Assembly (NCBI GenBank): GCA_029780075.1
Contig: JAKOZI010000101.1
Coordinates: 1 to 39,926, forward strand
Length of the DNA stretch: 39,926 nucleotides
Reading direction: 5' to 3'
Source of the DNA: Pseudomonadota bacterium
Lineage (GTDB): Bacteria; Pseudomonadota; Gammaproteobacteria; Burkholderiales; Rhodocyclaceae
A program made the position numbers and the translations under genes. Of the stretch, positions 1-9,440 are shown in pieces. The notes beneath the pieces are model-generated. The model was given only the letters and a program-made list of their open reading frames with translations. It did no database searches and was not told the DNA's origin. Each line of letters begins with the position of its first letter. The first letter of the stretch is position 1.

Positions 1-234
1 GATTCGCGCTCCCTGCGCGGTCGCCAGAGCCTGTGCGGCTTCACGAATGCGATCACGCAGCGGTTCGGCAAAGCGCGGGTAGTCAAAAATGCGGATGTGC
101 CGGGCATTGAGAAAACTCGTCATTCCCGCCGCGTAGCACGCACCGGGCAACGTCCCTGTAATCACGATCCGGTCGTAGCAGGAGAGCGTTCCGGCAAGCC
201 GATCGTGATACCGATCCGTCAATATCTGTGTCAT
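1..234 (-). CDS. Conserved hypothetical protein, N-terminal 78 residues (cut by window edge)
   Basis: An open frame runs from ATG at 234 off the left edge with no stop. It begins MTQILTDRYHDRLAG and includes SCYDRIVITGTLPG and the strongly patterned RIFDYPRFAEPLRDRIRE. From memory this N-terminus (RYHDR..G.LSCYDR..ITGTLP, then IRIFDYPRFAEPLR) belongs to a hypothetical protein of roughly 400-500 residues that occurs in several copies in some environmental proteobacteria; I cannot name a function. Multi-copy occurrence would fit a mobile or recently duplicated gene, but no transposase catalytic motif is visible in this fragment. It is transcribed away from the CheB/CheR gene. The reading frame is very probably real; the function is unknown. 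Confidence 0.65.
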   Translation of the reverse strand, partial: MTQILTDRYHDRLAGTLSCYDRIVITGTLPGACYAAGMTSFLNARHIRIFDYPRFAEPLRDRIREAAQALATAQGARI

Positions 235-490
235 GGTCGCCTCCGCTTATCCCGTTTTGGCTATGACTGAAACCTCATCCTGTTTGGTTCCGGCTTCGCC
301 GGCTTAGGAATACAATGCGTTGCCGCCCGAGCTGAACCGAAGAGTTCCTGCGACGCCCCCGCCGGCCTGAAGGGGAACCAGATCTGGAAGACACAGGTCC
401 ACTGCTGGGTTTTCCGACGGCCGTCCAGCGTCGGTCCCTTCCAGCCTGGACGAGACGCGAAGTGCATTACAGAGCAGAACAACCAATACG

Positions 491-3400
491 ATGACCATCA
501 GCAACGCAGAAGAACCCAAAAAGCGGCGCAGTGTTTCACGACCGCCGATGCCCGTGGCTAAAGCCCATGGCGACGAGGCGCATCCGGTCAGGAACGACGA
601 ACGGCCATTCATTGTCGGCATCGGCGCCTCGGCCGGCGGTCTGGAAGCACTGAGCCTGCTGTTGCCGGGCCTGCCGAAAAATCTCGGGCTGAGCTACGTG
701 GTGGTTCAGCATCTGTCGCCGACCTACCGCAGCATGATGTCGCAGTTGCTCGGTCGCGAGACGACGATGCCGGTTCGGGACATCGAGGACGGCATGCTGC
801 CGGAGCCGAACACGGTTTACATCACCCCACCGAATCGCAACCTGACGCTGGTGGCCGGACATTTCCGCCTCGTCGAACCGGCGCGCGAATCGCTGCCCAA
901 GCCTTCGGTGAACCGATTTTTTGCCTCGCTCGCCGAAGAGGTCGGCGAATCGACTATCGGCATCATCCTCTCCGGTACAGGTTCCGATGGTGCGGCCGGT
1001 ATCCATGCGATCAAGGCGGCGGGTGGATTCACCTTCTCTCAGGACCCCGAAACCGCCAAATACAATGGCATGCCACAGTCGGCAATCGACACCGGCAGTG
1101 TGGACTGGATACTACCACCCGAGAACATGGGCGCCGAGATCAGCCTGATCGTTCTCAACCGCGGCCTGATTCCTGTCGCCACACAGGCGGCGAGCGCCCC
1201 GGCGACGCTGAAAACGCTGCTCGGCAAGGTTCGCGCCCGTACCAAGGTGGATTTCTCGCAGTATAAGGAGCCGACCCTGTGGCGGCGCATCGAGCGGCGC
1301 ATGGCTGCCAACCACGTCAGCACGCTGCTCGATTACCTGCAGGTGGTCGACCAGACGCCGGTCGAACTTGACAAGCTGTGCAAGGACATTCTGATCTCGG
1401 TCACCGCCTTTTTTCGCGATACCGAAGCTTTTCTTCGGCTCGACAAGGTCGTGGCCGACATCCTCGCCAACAAGCAACCCGGTGACGATATTCGCGTCTG
1501 GGTTGCCGGCTGCGCGACCGGCGAGGAGGCCTATTCGCTGGCCATCCTGTTTTCCGAACGTTTGGGTGCCTCTTTCGACCAATATCGGCTGCAGATCTTC
1601 GCCACCGACATTGACCTGGATGCGATGGCGCTGGCGCGGCGCGGCGTTTTTGCCGCGTCTAGCTTGGCGCACATGGACCGCGCCCGCCTGCGTGCCAACT
1701 TCACACCGCACGGCGATCGCTACGAGATCAACAAGAACCTCCGCGACGTGGTGATCTTCGCCCGTCAGGATCTGGTGCAGGACCCGCCCTTTCTTCGCCT
1801 GGATCTGGTCAGTTGCCGTAATGTCCTGATTTATTTTCAGAGCGAGTTGCAGGCACGGTTGCTGTCGGTGTTTCATTACGCCCTCAACCCGGGTGCTTAC
1901 CTGTTCCTCGGCAAGTCCGAAGGCATCTTCCAGCAGGAAGCGCTGTTCGGCGTGGTCGATAAGGAAGGTCGACTTTACCGTCGTCATGGCGTCGGCGCTC
2001 GTCTGCCGCTGCTACGTTCCGAGATGCAACTCCCGGCCGCGGGCCTCAACCAGCACCAGCGCGTCAGCAAGCCGACAACGCCGCTGGGTTTCGAAAACAT
2101 CCTGCTCGAAGCCGCCGGGCGCCATTTCATCCCGACCAGCATCCTGATCAACAGCAAGTTTGAAATTCGCCATATTCATGGCGACGCCAGCCGCCTGCTC
2201 AACGTTTCTCCAGGCCGACCGGCCTTCGACCTGATCTCGCTGATACGTCGCGAGTTGCGCACCGAAGTGCAGGTCCTGATGCGCCAGGCGCAAGTCAAAC
2301 AGGCCGTGGCACCCGGACGTCCCCGGCACATCAAGGCGCTCGACCCGAATCGCGGTGTCCGCCTTTCGGTGCATCCGGTATTGGCTGCCGGTAATGAAGC
2401 GCTGTTCATGGTCTGCATCGAGTGGATCGCACCGCCGGCCGGCAAGAACACCGTCGAGGACAGCAGCAACGTCACCGACAAGGAGCTCGAGGACGAACTG
2501 GCGGCCACGCGCGAACACTTGCAGACGCTGGTCGAGGAACTCGAAACCTCGAACGAGGAAATGCAGGCACTCAACGAGGAGATCCAGGCTTCAAACGAGG
2601 AAATGCAGGCCTCCAACGAGGAACTCGAAGCGTCCAACGAAGAACTGCAATCGACCAACGAAGAACTGGCAACGGACAACGAAGAACTGCAGATCAAGAC
2701 CGCTGAAACGCAGGAACTCAATATCGAACTGGAGTGTATCCAGAACAGTGTCGACTATCCCTTGCTGGTGCTTGACCGCAATGCCTGCCTGTTGCGCTTC
2801 AACAGCGGTGCTGCACGGCTCTTCAAACTGGGTGCGGCTCAGGTCGGTCGTCATTTACGGGATTTGCCTCTGGCCCCGGACATGCCGGATCTGGTAGCCG
2901 ACAGTCAGAAGGTGATCGACACCCAGAATGCACTCGACCGCCAGATCGTCAATGCCAACCGTCGCCACTACGCTCTACACATCGCTCCGCTGCTGCGCGA
3001 CACGCAACGCATTGCCGGGGTCATCATGCTCTTTACCGACAACACCAGCCTCTACGAAATCGAGCGCTCGGCGCGCGAAACACAGGTCAGGTTACTCGCG
3101 GTAATGAACAATTCGGTATCGCTGATGGCGGTCAAGGACGCTTCCGGGCGTTACCAGTTTGCCAACCCCAAGTTCGAGCAGACCTTCGGGTTTGAGGCCG
3201 GACAGGCGATCGGCAAGACCGATCGGCAACTTTTTCCCGAAGCCGTGTGCGATCTGTTCCGCGACAGCGAGATCGAGGCGATGCGTCTGCGCCGGGAAAT
3301 CGAGCGCGAAGAGGCGCTGCCGCTGGCCGGTGGCGATCGTCATTTCCTTGCCGTGCGCTTTCCGCTCTTCGACGACGACGGGGCGATCACCGGTTTGTGT

Positions 3401-5104
3401 TTCCAGGCCACCGACATTACCGCCCGCAAGCGTGCCGAAGAACGTTTGCGGCTGGCGGCGATGGTTTTCGAGCGCGCTTCCGAAGGCGTCATGGTCACCG
3501 ACACCGAGCAGCGCATCCTGACCGTCAATGATGCTTTCACCACCCTGACCGGTTTTCCGCGCAAGGAAGTCGTCGGCAAGAAACCGAGCATCCTGCGTTC
3601 GGAAAGAACCGCGCCCGAGGTCTACGTCGACATGTGGGACCGCGTCAACCGCCTCGGCGTCTGGCAGGGAGAGATCTGGAATTGCCGCAAGAACGGCGAG
3701 CAGTTCCTCGAATGGTTGTCGATCAATACGGTCAAGGACAAGAACGGCAAGGTTGTGAACTACGTCGGCATGTTCAGCGACATCACCAAGGTTCGCGAGT
3801 CACAGCAGCGTATCGAATACCTGGCGACACACGATGAACTGACCGGGCTGCCCAACCGTGCGCTGTTCAATGACCGCCTGCATCTGGCTCTGGCGCGTGC
3901 CGAGCGCTCGCGCGAAAGCATTGGCGTGGTGTTCATCGATCTCGACAACTTCAAAGTGGTCAACGACACCCTCGGCCATGTCACCGGTGACAAGCTGCTC
4001 AAACAAGCGGCGATGCGCCTGCTCGACTGCGTGCGTGCCGAAGACACCGTCGCCCGCCTGGGGGGTGACGAGTTTGTCGTCCTGCTCGAAACCGCCGATC
4101 GCCGCGAGGCGACGCTGACCGCAGAGCGCCTGCTCAGCACCCTGAGTGCCAGCTACCAGTTTGAAGAGCACGAGTGCTTCATCAGTGCCAGCATCGGTCT
4201 GAGCATGTTCCCCGAGGATGCGTCCGATGCCAACGCGCTGATGCGCAATGCTGACTCGGCCATGTATCGGGCCAAGGATCACGGCAAGAATGCCTTCCGC
4301 TTCTTCACCGCCGACCTGGCCCATCAGGCAACGCGGCGACTGGCACTGGAGACAGGCCTGCGGCGAGCGATCGAGAACAAGGAGTTGTTCATTTACTACC
4401 AGCCGCAGATCAAACTGGAGAACCACACGGTGGTCGGCGCCGAGGCTCTGGTGCGCTGGCACTGCAACGGGGAACTGGTGGAACCGGTGGTCTTCATTCC
4501 GGTCGCCGAGCAAAGCAATCTGATTGTGGCCATTGACGAATGGGTGCTGGGTGAGGCCTGTCGGCAGATCGTCGCTTGGGATCAGGACGGTCTGCCGCCG
4601 GTTCGTATCAGCGTCAACATCTCGGCTCGGCACTTCCGCAAGGAGGGCATGGCCGCCGACCTGATGCGCATCGTCAACGCGCATGGCGTCGCACCGCAGC
4701 GCCTGTGCATTGAAATTACCGAAGGCGTGCTGATGGATTTCGATCGCGCCCAACGGATGCTCGCCGAACTGGTTGCTTTTGGCGTGATGATCAGCATTGA
4801 TGATTTCGGAACCGGGTTTTCATCACTGTCCTATCTCAAACGCTTCCCGATCCACGAACTCAAGATCGCACGCAGCTTCATCGACGGCATCTCGACCAGC
4901 GCCGATGATCGGGCGATCGGCTCGGCGATCATCTCGCTGGCGCGCCACCTCGGCATGAGCGTCGTCGCCGAAGGCGTCGAAATGGTCGATCAGCATAGCG
5001 AACTCGACGCTTCCGGCTGCCACAATGGCCAGGGCTATCTCTATGCCCACCCCCTGCCACCGGATGTCTTTGCTGAATGGCTGCGCTCCCGCACCCTGAG
5101 TTGA
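491..5104 (+). CDS. CheB-CheR-PAS-PAS-PAS-GGDEF-EAL hybrid signalling protein
   Basis: Single 1537-residue protein joining chemotaxis-type modification domains to cyclic-di-GMP output. Residues about 38-225 are a CheB-type methylesterase without receiver domain, with the catalytic triad S47 (GASAGG), H74 (VVQHLSP) and D166 (SGTGSDG). Residues about 230-500 are CheR, with SAM-binding VAGCATGEEAYS near 338 and the CheR motif SCRNVLIYF. Residues 687-735 are seven NEE-type heptads forming a coiled coil. Three PAS domains follow (about 745-860, 867-985, 990-1110). The GGDEF domain has an intact GGDEF at 1191-1195 and an RxxD inhibitory-site motif at 1182-1185. The EAL domain has EAL at 1318-1320 and keeps EITEG, IDDFGTG and AEGVE. 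Both cyclase and phosphodiesterase could therefore be active. No chemoreceptor or che gene lies nearby. No predicted membrane segment, so probably cytoplasmic. The Shine-Dalgarno before ATG 491 is weak. Confidence 0.95.
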   Translation: MTISNAEEPKKRRSVSRPPMPVAKAHGDEAHPVRNDERPFIVGIGASAGGLEALSLLLPGLPKNLGLSYVVVQHLSPTYRSMMSQLLGRETTMPVRDIEDGMLPEPNTVYITPPNRNLTLVAGHFRLVEPARESLPKPSVNRFFASLAEEVGESTIGIILSGTGSDGAAGIHAIKAAGGFTFSQDPETAKYNGMPQSAIDTGSVDWILPPENMGAEISLIVLNRGLIPVATQAASAPATLKTLLGKVRARTKVDFSQYKEPTLWRRIERRMAANHVSTLLDYLQVVDQTPVELDKLCKDILISVTAFFRDTEAFLRLDKVVADILANKQPGDDIRVWVAGCATGEEAYSLAILFSERLGASFDQYRLQIFATDIDLDAMALARRGVFAASSLAHMDRARLRANFTPHGDRYEINKNLRDVVIFARQDLVQDPPFLRLDLVSCRNVLIYFQSELQARLLSVFHYALNPGAYLFLGKSEGIFQQEALFGVVDKEGRLYRRHGVGARLPLLRSEMQLPAAGLNQHQRVSKPTTPLGFENILLEAAGRHFIPTSILINSKFEIRHIHGDASRLLNVSPGRPAFDLISLIRRELRTEVQVLMRQAQVKQAVAPGRPRHIKALDPNRGVRLSVHPVLAAGNEALFMVCIEWIAPPAGKNTVEDSSNVTDKELEDELAATREHLQTLVEELETSNEEMQALNEEIQASNEEMQASNEELEASNEELQSTNEELATDNEELQIKTAETQELNIELECIQNSVDYPLLVLDRNACLLRFNSGAARLFKLGAAQVGRHLRDLPLAPDMPDLVADSQKVIDTQNALDRQIVNANRRHYALHIAPLLRDTQRIAGVIMLFTDNTSLYEIERSARETQVRLLAVMNNSVSLMAVKDASGRYQFANPKFEQTFGFEAGQAIGKTDRQLFPEAVCDLFRDSEIEAMRLRREIEREEALPLAGGDRHFLAVRFPLFDDDGAITGLCFQATDITARKRAEERLRLAAMVFERASEGVMVTDTEQRILTVNDAFTTLTGFPRKEVVGKKPSILRSERTAPEVYVDMWDRVNRLGVWQGEIWNCRKNGEQFLEWLSINTVKDKNGKVVNYVGMFSDITKVRESQQRIEYLATHDELTGLPNRALFNDRLHLALARAERSRESIGVVFIDLDNFKVVNDTLGHVTGDKLLKQAAMRLLDCVRAEDTVARLGGDEFVVLLETADRREATLTAERLLSTLSASYQFEEHECFISASIGLSMFPEDASDANALMRNADSAMYRAKDHGKNAFRFFTADLAHQATRRLALETGLRRAIENKELFIYYQPQIKLENHTVVGAEALVRWHCNGELVEPVVFIPVAEQSNLIVAIDEWVLGEACRQIVAWDQDGLPPVRISVNISARHFRKEGMAADLMRIVNAHGVAPQRLCIEITEGVLMDFDRAQRMLAELVAFGVMISIDDFGTGFSSLSYLKRFPIHELKIARSFIDGISTSADDRAIGSAIISLARHLGMSVVAEGVEMVDQHSELDASGCHNGQGYLYAHPLPPDVFAEWLRSRTLS
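2549..2695 (+). repeat. Seven in-frame heptad repeats (xNEExxx) encoding a coiled coil
   Basis: Within the CheB/CheR hybrid, residues 687-735 are seven successive 7-residue units, each carrying Asn-Glu-Glu at positions 2-4 (SNEEMQA, LNEEIQA, SNEEMQA, SNEELEA, SNEELQS, TNEELAT, DNEELQI). The DNA shows the same period as 21-base units built on aacgaggaa/aacgaagaa. The Glu-rich heptads with Met/Ile/Leu at position 5 fit a parallel coiled-coil linker between CheR and the first PAS domain. CheB-CheR-PAS fusions commonly carry a linker of this kind. Confidence 0.85.
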
Positions 5105-5272
5105 TGGAAGAAAAGGAGTCCGACAGCCCTGCGGACGCCGCTGACACGGTCATTATGAACGCGGGATGCCGGAGCGACGCTAATGGTGGTGTGTGGCGTC
5201 TGCCCCGAGTGCATGGCACGGCGGGGCATCGGAGCATAGGGCGCCAGCAACCGCAGATGAACGCGTGGCCGC

Positions 5273-5812
5273 TCAGGCCGTGCTGTCCAACTTGTCCAAC
5301 TGGGCAGAATTTTCGTCGGTACTCTCTGGGTTTGCCGCATCCCTGAGACGTTGCTCGATGCTTTCCGCGAGGCCATTGGCGGCGTCCTCGATCATGTCGA
5401 GGACCAGATCGAAACCATGCCCGAGACCGTAGTACGGATCGGGCACTTCATCGTCGTCGAAGTTCTTCGAGTAGCTCATCAACAGACCCAAGCGGTCGTG
5501 CTTGTCCGGCGGACAAATGCGCTTCAGAACCCCGAGGTTGTTGTGATCCATCGCCAGAATCAGATCGAAGTAGTCGAGATCCTGGGCCGCCACCTTGCGG
5601 GCACGCATCTCGGACAGATTGTAGTTGCGAATGGCTGCGGCGCGCTGCGTTCTTTGATCCGGCGCCTCGCCAGCGTGATAGCCGTGCGTTCCGGCCGAAT
5701 CCACCTCAACCTGGTCGCTGAGGTTCTTCTGTCGCAAGATGTGACGAAATACGCCCTCTGCGGTCGGCGAGCGGCAGATATTTCCCATACAAACAAATAG
5801 AACCTTGATCAC
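5273..5812 (-). CDS. Low-molecular-weight protein tyrosine phosphatase
   Basis: Cytoplasmic phosphatase of the LMW-PTP/arsenate reductase-like fold. The P-loop is CMGNICRS near the N-terminus (nucleophile C8, C(X)5R arginine R14) and the acid loop is DEVPDPYYG, giving the full catalytic set. I prefer the GTG start at 5812 (VIKVLFVC...) because AAGGAAAG lies just upstream and the family begins at this strand; an ATG at 5836 would add eight residues. At 179 residues it is somewhat longer than the usual 150-160, the excess being an acidic C-terminal tail. Such enzymes often serve polysaccharide export (Wzb/Etp type), but no tyrosine kinase or capsule gene is adjacent, so the substrate is unknown. 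It stands alone between the CheB/CheR hybrid (convergent) and der. Confidence 0.9.
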   Translation of the reverse strand: MIKVLFVCMGNICRSPTAEGVFRHILRQKNLSDQVEVDSAGTHGYHAGEAPDQRTQRAAAIRNYNLSEMRARKVAAQDLDYFDLILAMDHNNLGVLKRICPPDKHDRLGLLMSYSKNFDDDEVPDPYYGLGHGFDLVLDMIEDAANGLAESIEQRLRDAANPESTDENSAQLDKLDSTA

Positions 5813-6154
5813 CTTTCCTTTTCCAGATACGTACATTGATCTTGTTCAGTTGCACCGCATCGGCAACGAAGCCATCTGCCTTTCGCTCCGACCACCGCTT
5901 GCCGACCCTCGGCGCATTCCAACGAGGGCTTCATCATCCGTCGAAAAGCCAGGCAGCGCAACATCGCAGCGGCAAATTTACCTTTCGGCCGCGCCGCGGG
6001 GCACATCGGATTTGCCTATATGAGGGTTGTAGCGCAGAGAGTCACGGCACGCAAGGATAAGCCGCCAGCAATCGCCATGCACACTACCACCGCCCGGTGC
6101 GAGCTACGCGAAAACCCATCGGTGTTGTGGGGCAAAGCACCCCTGCGCCGCCCA
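5813..6154. other. Gene-poor interval between the phosphatase gene and der
   Basis: About 340 bases without a convincing gene. Short open frames exist on both strands but none shows a recognisable motif, a good ribosome binding site or codon use like the neighbours. I see no tRNA-like cloverleaf. No strong intrinsic terminator follows der; only a small GGGGCAAAGCACCCC-type stem near 6130 without a T-run is visible. The interval should contain the phosphatase promoter and the end of the der transcript. Confidence 0.5.
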
Positions 6155-7615
6155 TCAACGCGAACGCGGCGTGGTCTTTGGCTTGGTTGCGCCAGAAGCG
6201 GCGCCTGCCCCGGGCTTGGGCTTGGCCACGCTTCTGCCGGCAATTTTCGGTTTGTCGACCGGCTTCGGTTTGCGACGGTTCTGTTCCGGCGGCTTTTTGT
6301 CGGCAAACGGGTTGCTGGAAACATTGAACTGGATTTGCAGTGGCGTCCCCTGCAACTGGAAAACCTCCCGGAAGGTATGTTCGAGAAAGCGTCTGTACGA
6401 CTCCGGGACCTTGTCCAGAGCATTGCCATGGATCACGATCAGCGGCGGGTTCCTGCCACCCTGATGAGCGTAACGTAGCTTCGGTCGGAACAGACCGCTG
6501 CGCGGGGGTGCCTGTCTGGCGACCGCGTCGATCAGGGTACGCGTCAGCTTCGGCGTTGGCAGGTCGGCAGTTGCCGCCTTGTAGGCCGCATCGACCGAAC
6601 GGAAAAGCGCTTCGAGCCCCTGCCCCTTGAGTGCAGACACATAGTGGAAACGCGCGAAATCGATGAACGACAACTGATTTTCGAGAGCGCCTTTGAGTTG
6701 CTCGCGGGTGTAGGCATCGAGGCCGTCCCACTTGTTCACGGCGATGACCAGCGCACGGCCGGATTCACGAATGAAACCGCCGATATGCGCATCCTGGTCG
6801 GAGATGTCCTGGCGTGCGTCGAGCACCAGAATCACCACCTGCGCCTCCTCGATCGCCTGCAGCGTCTTGATTACCGAGAATTTCTCCAGGGTTTCGAACA
6901 CCTTGCCGCGACGGCGCAGACCGGCGGTATCGATGAGCGTATACCGCCGGCCGCCGCGCTCGAAATCGACATGGATGGCGTCGCGAGTCGTTCCCGGTTG
7001 ATCGAAGGCGATGACGCGATCTTCGCCGAGCAGCGCGTTGATCATCGTGCTCTTGCCGACATTCGGGCGGCCAACGATGGCCACCTTCACCACGTCACTG
7101 GTGGTCTCGCCCTCCATCTGGTCAGAATACGGATCGAGTGCCTCGTCGATCAGCGTCCGCACACCCTCGCCATGCGCCGCCGAGATCGCCAGTGGTTGGC
7201 CGAGACCAAGTTCATGAAAATCCGAGACGACGATCCCCTGGCTCATGCCTTCGGACTTGTTGACCGCCACCAGGACCGGCCGCCCGGATTTGCGCAAGCG
7301 GTTGGCAATTTCCTTGTCGAGCGCGGTCACCCCGCTGCGGCCGTCGACGACAAACACCACGACATCGGCCTCGTCGATTGCCTGCTCGGTCTGGCGCGCC
7401 ATCTGGTACATGATGCCGTCTTTGGCCAGCGGCTCGAAGCCACCAGTATCGATCACCAGATAGGGCTTGCTGCCCAGCCTGCCATGACCGTAGTGACGGT
7501 CACGCGTGAGGCCCGGAAGGTCGGCCACCAGCGCGTCGCGAGTCCGGGTCAGGCGGTTGAAGAGTGTCGACTTGCCGACATTGGGGCGTCCGACCAGAAC
7601 GATGCTCGGCTTCAT
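6155..7615 (-). CDS. der: Ribosome biogenesis GTPase Der (EngA)
   Basis: 486-residue tandem GTPase needed for 50S subunit maturation. Two G domains are visible, each with the P-loop GRPNVGKST (first at residues 7-15, second near 185), plus [18 protein letters not shown] switch regions and NKSEG/NKWDG guanine-specificity motifs. A KH-like domain follows ([17 protein letters not shown]). The last about 45 residues form a Lys/Pro/Ala-rich basic tail, a variable extension in this family that probably contacts rRNA. ATG overlaps the bamB stop (ATGA), so it is translationally coupled as the last gene of the rlmN-der operon. In many betaproteobacteria hfq and hflX follow der; here they are absent. 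Confidence 0.98.
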   Translation of the reverse strand: MKPSIVLVGRPNVGKSTLFNRLTRTRDALVADLPGLTRDRHYGHGRLGSKPYLVIDTGGFEPLAKDGIMYQMARQTEQAIDEADVVVFVVDGRSGVTALDKEIANRLRKSGRPVLVAVNKSEGMSQGIVVSDFHELGLGQPLAISAAHGEGVRTLIDEALDPYSDQMEGETTSDVVKVAIVGRPNVGKSTMINALLGEDRVIAFDQPGTTRDAIHVDFERGGRRYTLIDTAGLRRRGKVFETLEKFSVIKTLQAIEEAQVVILVLDARQDISDQDAHIGGFIRESGRALVIAVNKWDGLDAYTREQLKGALENQLSFIDFARFHYVSALKGQGLEALFRSVDAAYKAATADLPTPKLTRTLIDAVARQAPPRSGLFRPKLRYAHQGGRNPPLIVIHGNALDKVPESYRRFLEHTFREVFQLQGTPLQIQFNVSSNPFADKKPPEQNRRKPKPVDKPKIAGRSVAKPKPGAGAASGATKPKTTPRSR

Positions 7616-8754
7616 TGCACCTCGATTGCCAGCACGCTTCCGTTACTGGTCTGTAGCAACAGATTGGATCCCAGGCGCTGCAGTGGCGCGCGCAGCGGGC
7701 TGCCGTCAGTTGGCAAGCGGGCCACGAAGGAGCCGTCATCGCGATTCAGGAAGTGCACGACCCCGCGCACATCGCCTACGACAACCAGATTGCGCAGCGG
7801 CATCGGCGCCGTAAGCCGGCGCAGAAAGAGCTTGTCCTGCTTCCAGAGACTGGCACCGCTCGCCTTGTCGAGCGCATGCACGGCACCCTTGTCGTCGGAC
7901 ACGTAAACGAACCGACTGTCGATCGCCAAACCGGCGGCAGAAGAGATCTCGCGCGCCCAGACCAGGCTGCCGCTGTTCAGGTCGAAGCAGGAAACGCGCC
8001 CCTGGAAAGCAGCCGCGCAGATCATCCTCGCATCGATGACCGGCATGCTGCTTACATCGGCAACGCGATCGAGTTCGGTGGCGCCCTTCGGAAGAGCCAC
8101 CGCTCCCTCCCACAGCGGAGCGCCGTTATCTGCGCTCACCGCAATCAATTTACCGCCGGGGAAGCCGGCAAAGACGTACTTATCGACCAGCACCGGGCTG
8201 GCGGTCGCGCGCAGCGACAGCGGCGTGCTCGGACGTTGATAAATCCACTTGCGCTTACCGTCGACGGCATCATAAGCCGCCAGGCGATGGTCGCCACTGC
8301 GCACAATCACCAACCCGTCGCGGACCAGGGGCGGTGCAACGATCTCGCTGCTGGCCCTGGCTTTCCACAAGGGGCTGCCGTCAGCCGTGGCAAAAGCCAG
8401 GATCTCACCCTTGGCGGTACCGACCACGAACCGTCGCTCATCGGCGCCGACGCCACCCGAAAGCGGCTGTTCGAGCTTGATCCGCCAGACTTGCTGGCCA
8501 TCGTCGAAGCGGGCGACCGTGCCGTCCCGAGCTGCCGCGTAAACCGAGGCATCCACCACCGCCGGGACGAAGTTGAGTTCCTCCGCCTTGCCAACCGTGT
8601 TGTTCCAAAGCACACGCACTTCAGCGGTCGCCTGGATCGGCTGCAGTTCGGCCATCTTCGGTCCACTGCTCGCAAACGGATTAAGGGCGTCGAGCGTCGA
8701 GCAACCGGCCAGCAAAGCAGACAGGCAGGCTGCTGCGAGCATGCACCGCTTCAT
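7612..8754 (-). CDS. bamB: Outer membrane assembly lipoprotein BamB
   Basis: 380-residue lipoprotein of the BAM complex, which inserts beta-barrel proteins into the outer membrane. The signal peptide ends in the lipobox LLAGC with lipidated C18. The mature part is a PQQ-like beta-propeller with repeated blades of the type DG.V..FD...G...W (for example [55 protein letters not shown]). Length matches the family. The start ATG shares one base with the stop of the upstream yfgM-like gene (TGATG), and its stop overlaps der by four bases. The order yfgM-bamB-der is a classic arrangement and supports the call. Confidence 0.96.
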   Translation of the reverse strand: MKRCMLAAACLSALLAGCSTLDALNPFASSGPKMAELQPIQATAEVRVLWNNTVGKAEELNFVPAVVDASVYAAARDGTVARFDDGQQVWRIKLEQPLSGGVGADERRFVVGTAKGEILAFATADGSPLWKARASSEIVAPPLVRDGLVIVRSGDHRLAAYDAVDGKRKWIYQRPSTPLSLRATASPVLVDKYVFAGFPGGKLIAVSADNGAPLWEGAVALPKGATELDRVADVSSMPVIDARMICAAAFQGRVSCFDLNSGSLVWAREISSAAGLAIDSRFVYVSDDKGAVHALDKASGASLWKQDKLFLRRLTAPMPLRNLVVVGDVRGVVHFLNRDDGSFVARLPTDGSPLRAPLQRLGSNLLLQTSNGSVLAIEVQ

Positions 8755-9440
8755 CAGTTGGGCTCCCCAAGCGCATCCCGCTTCAGATGCAGGATTTCAC
8801 GATAGGCAGCGTTCGCCTGTCGATCCGGCAGCGTGCTTTCACTCCTGCCGGATTGCCGATCGGCCTCTTCGAGTTTCGCCAGTGCTGCCTGGTACGCGGC
8901 GCGCGCTTCGACCGTCTTGCCCTGGGCACCAAAAATGTCGCCACGCGTGTCCTGAAAACGCGCGGCGAAGCCGCTATTGGCAGCCTCATCGACTTGCTTG
9001 AGCGCCTCGTCGTAAGCTTTCTCGTCAAGCAGCAAGGTCGCCAGGCGCAAACGTGCCAGATCACGCAATTCATCCTGGCCATGCTCGACGACCCACAGCA
9101 ACTGCAGCTTGGCGGTCTTGGCATCGCCGGCATCAAACAGCATCCTGGCCGTGGTCAAGGCGGCCATTGGGGCATAGGCCGTGCCACCAAACTTTTCAAG
9201 CAGTTCGCCACTGCTTGCCTTGATGCGCTGCAGATCGTTGTCGCGAACCGCCTTCTGTAGTGAGCCGTATACCATCGACGCCTGCGCCGCCTGATTGCGT
9301 TGATACCAGTTCCAGCCTTGCCAGGCGACAACGACGATCGCGGCCGCAGTCACGATGCCGGCCAGGAGGTTGCCGTACTGCTGCCACCAGGCCTTGATTT
9401 CGGCAATTTGTTCCTGTTCTTCGAGGTCGTAAGTAGCCAT
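8754..9440 (-). CDS. yfgM: YfgM-family TPR inner membrane protein
   Basis: 228-residue protein of the YfgM family (DUF2133/TPR_21), an ancillary SecYEG translocon and periplasmic chaperone-network protein. It opens [20 protein letters not shown], typical of the family, followed by one transmembrane segment (LLAGIVTAAAIVVVAW, about residues 25-42) and a periplasmic helical TPR region with Ala-rich repeats. I chose ATG 9440 because it overlaps the hisS stop in TAATG and matches the family N-terminus; a frame start at 9455 would add five unconserved residues. It sits between hisS and bamB, its usual position. Confidence 0.93.
   Translation of the reverse strand: MATYDLEEQEQIAEIKAWWQQYGNLLAGIVTAAAIVVVAWQGWNWYQRNQAAQASMVYGSLQKAVRDNDLQRIKASSGELLEKFGGTAYAPMAALTTARMLFDAGDAKTAKLQLLWVVEHGQDELRDLARLRLATLLLDEKAYDEALKQVDEAANSGFAARFQDTRGDIFGAQGKTVEARAAYQAALAKLEEADRQSGRSESTLPDRQANAAYREILHLKRDALGEPN

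Noticed and set aside
5105-5272. Small gene between the CheB/CheR hybrid and the phosphatase
   Set aside because: Short overlapping frames only, no ribosome binding site or motif.
6644-7906. 420-codon open frame on the plus strand
   Set aside because: Antisense to der and bamB; composition is Arg/His/Asp-rich without motifs.
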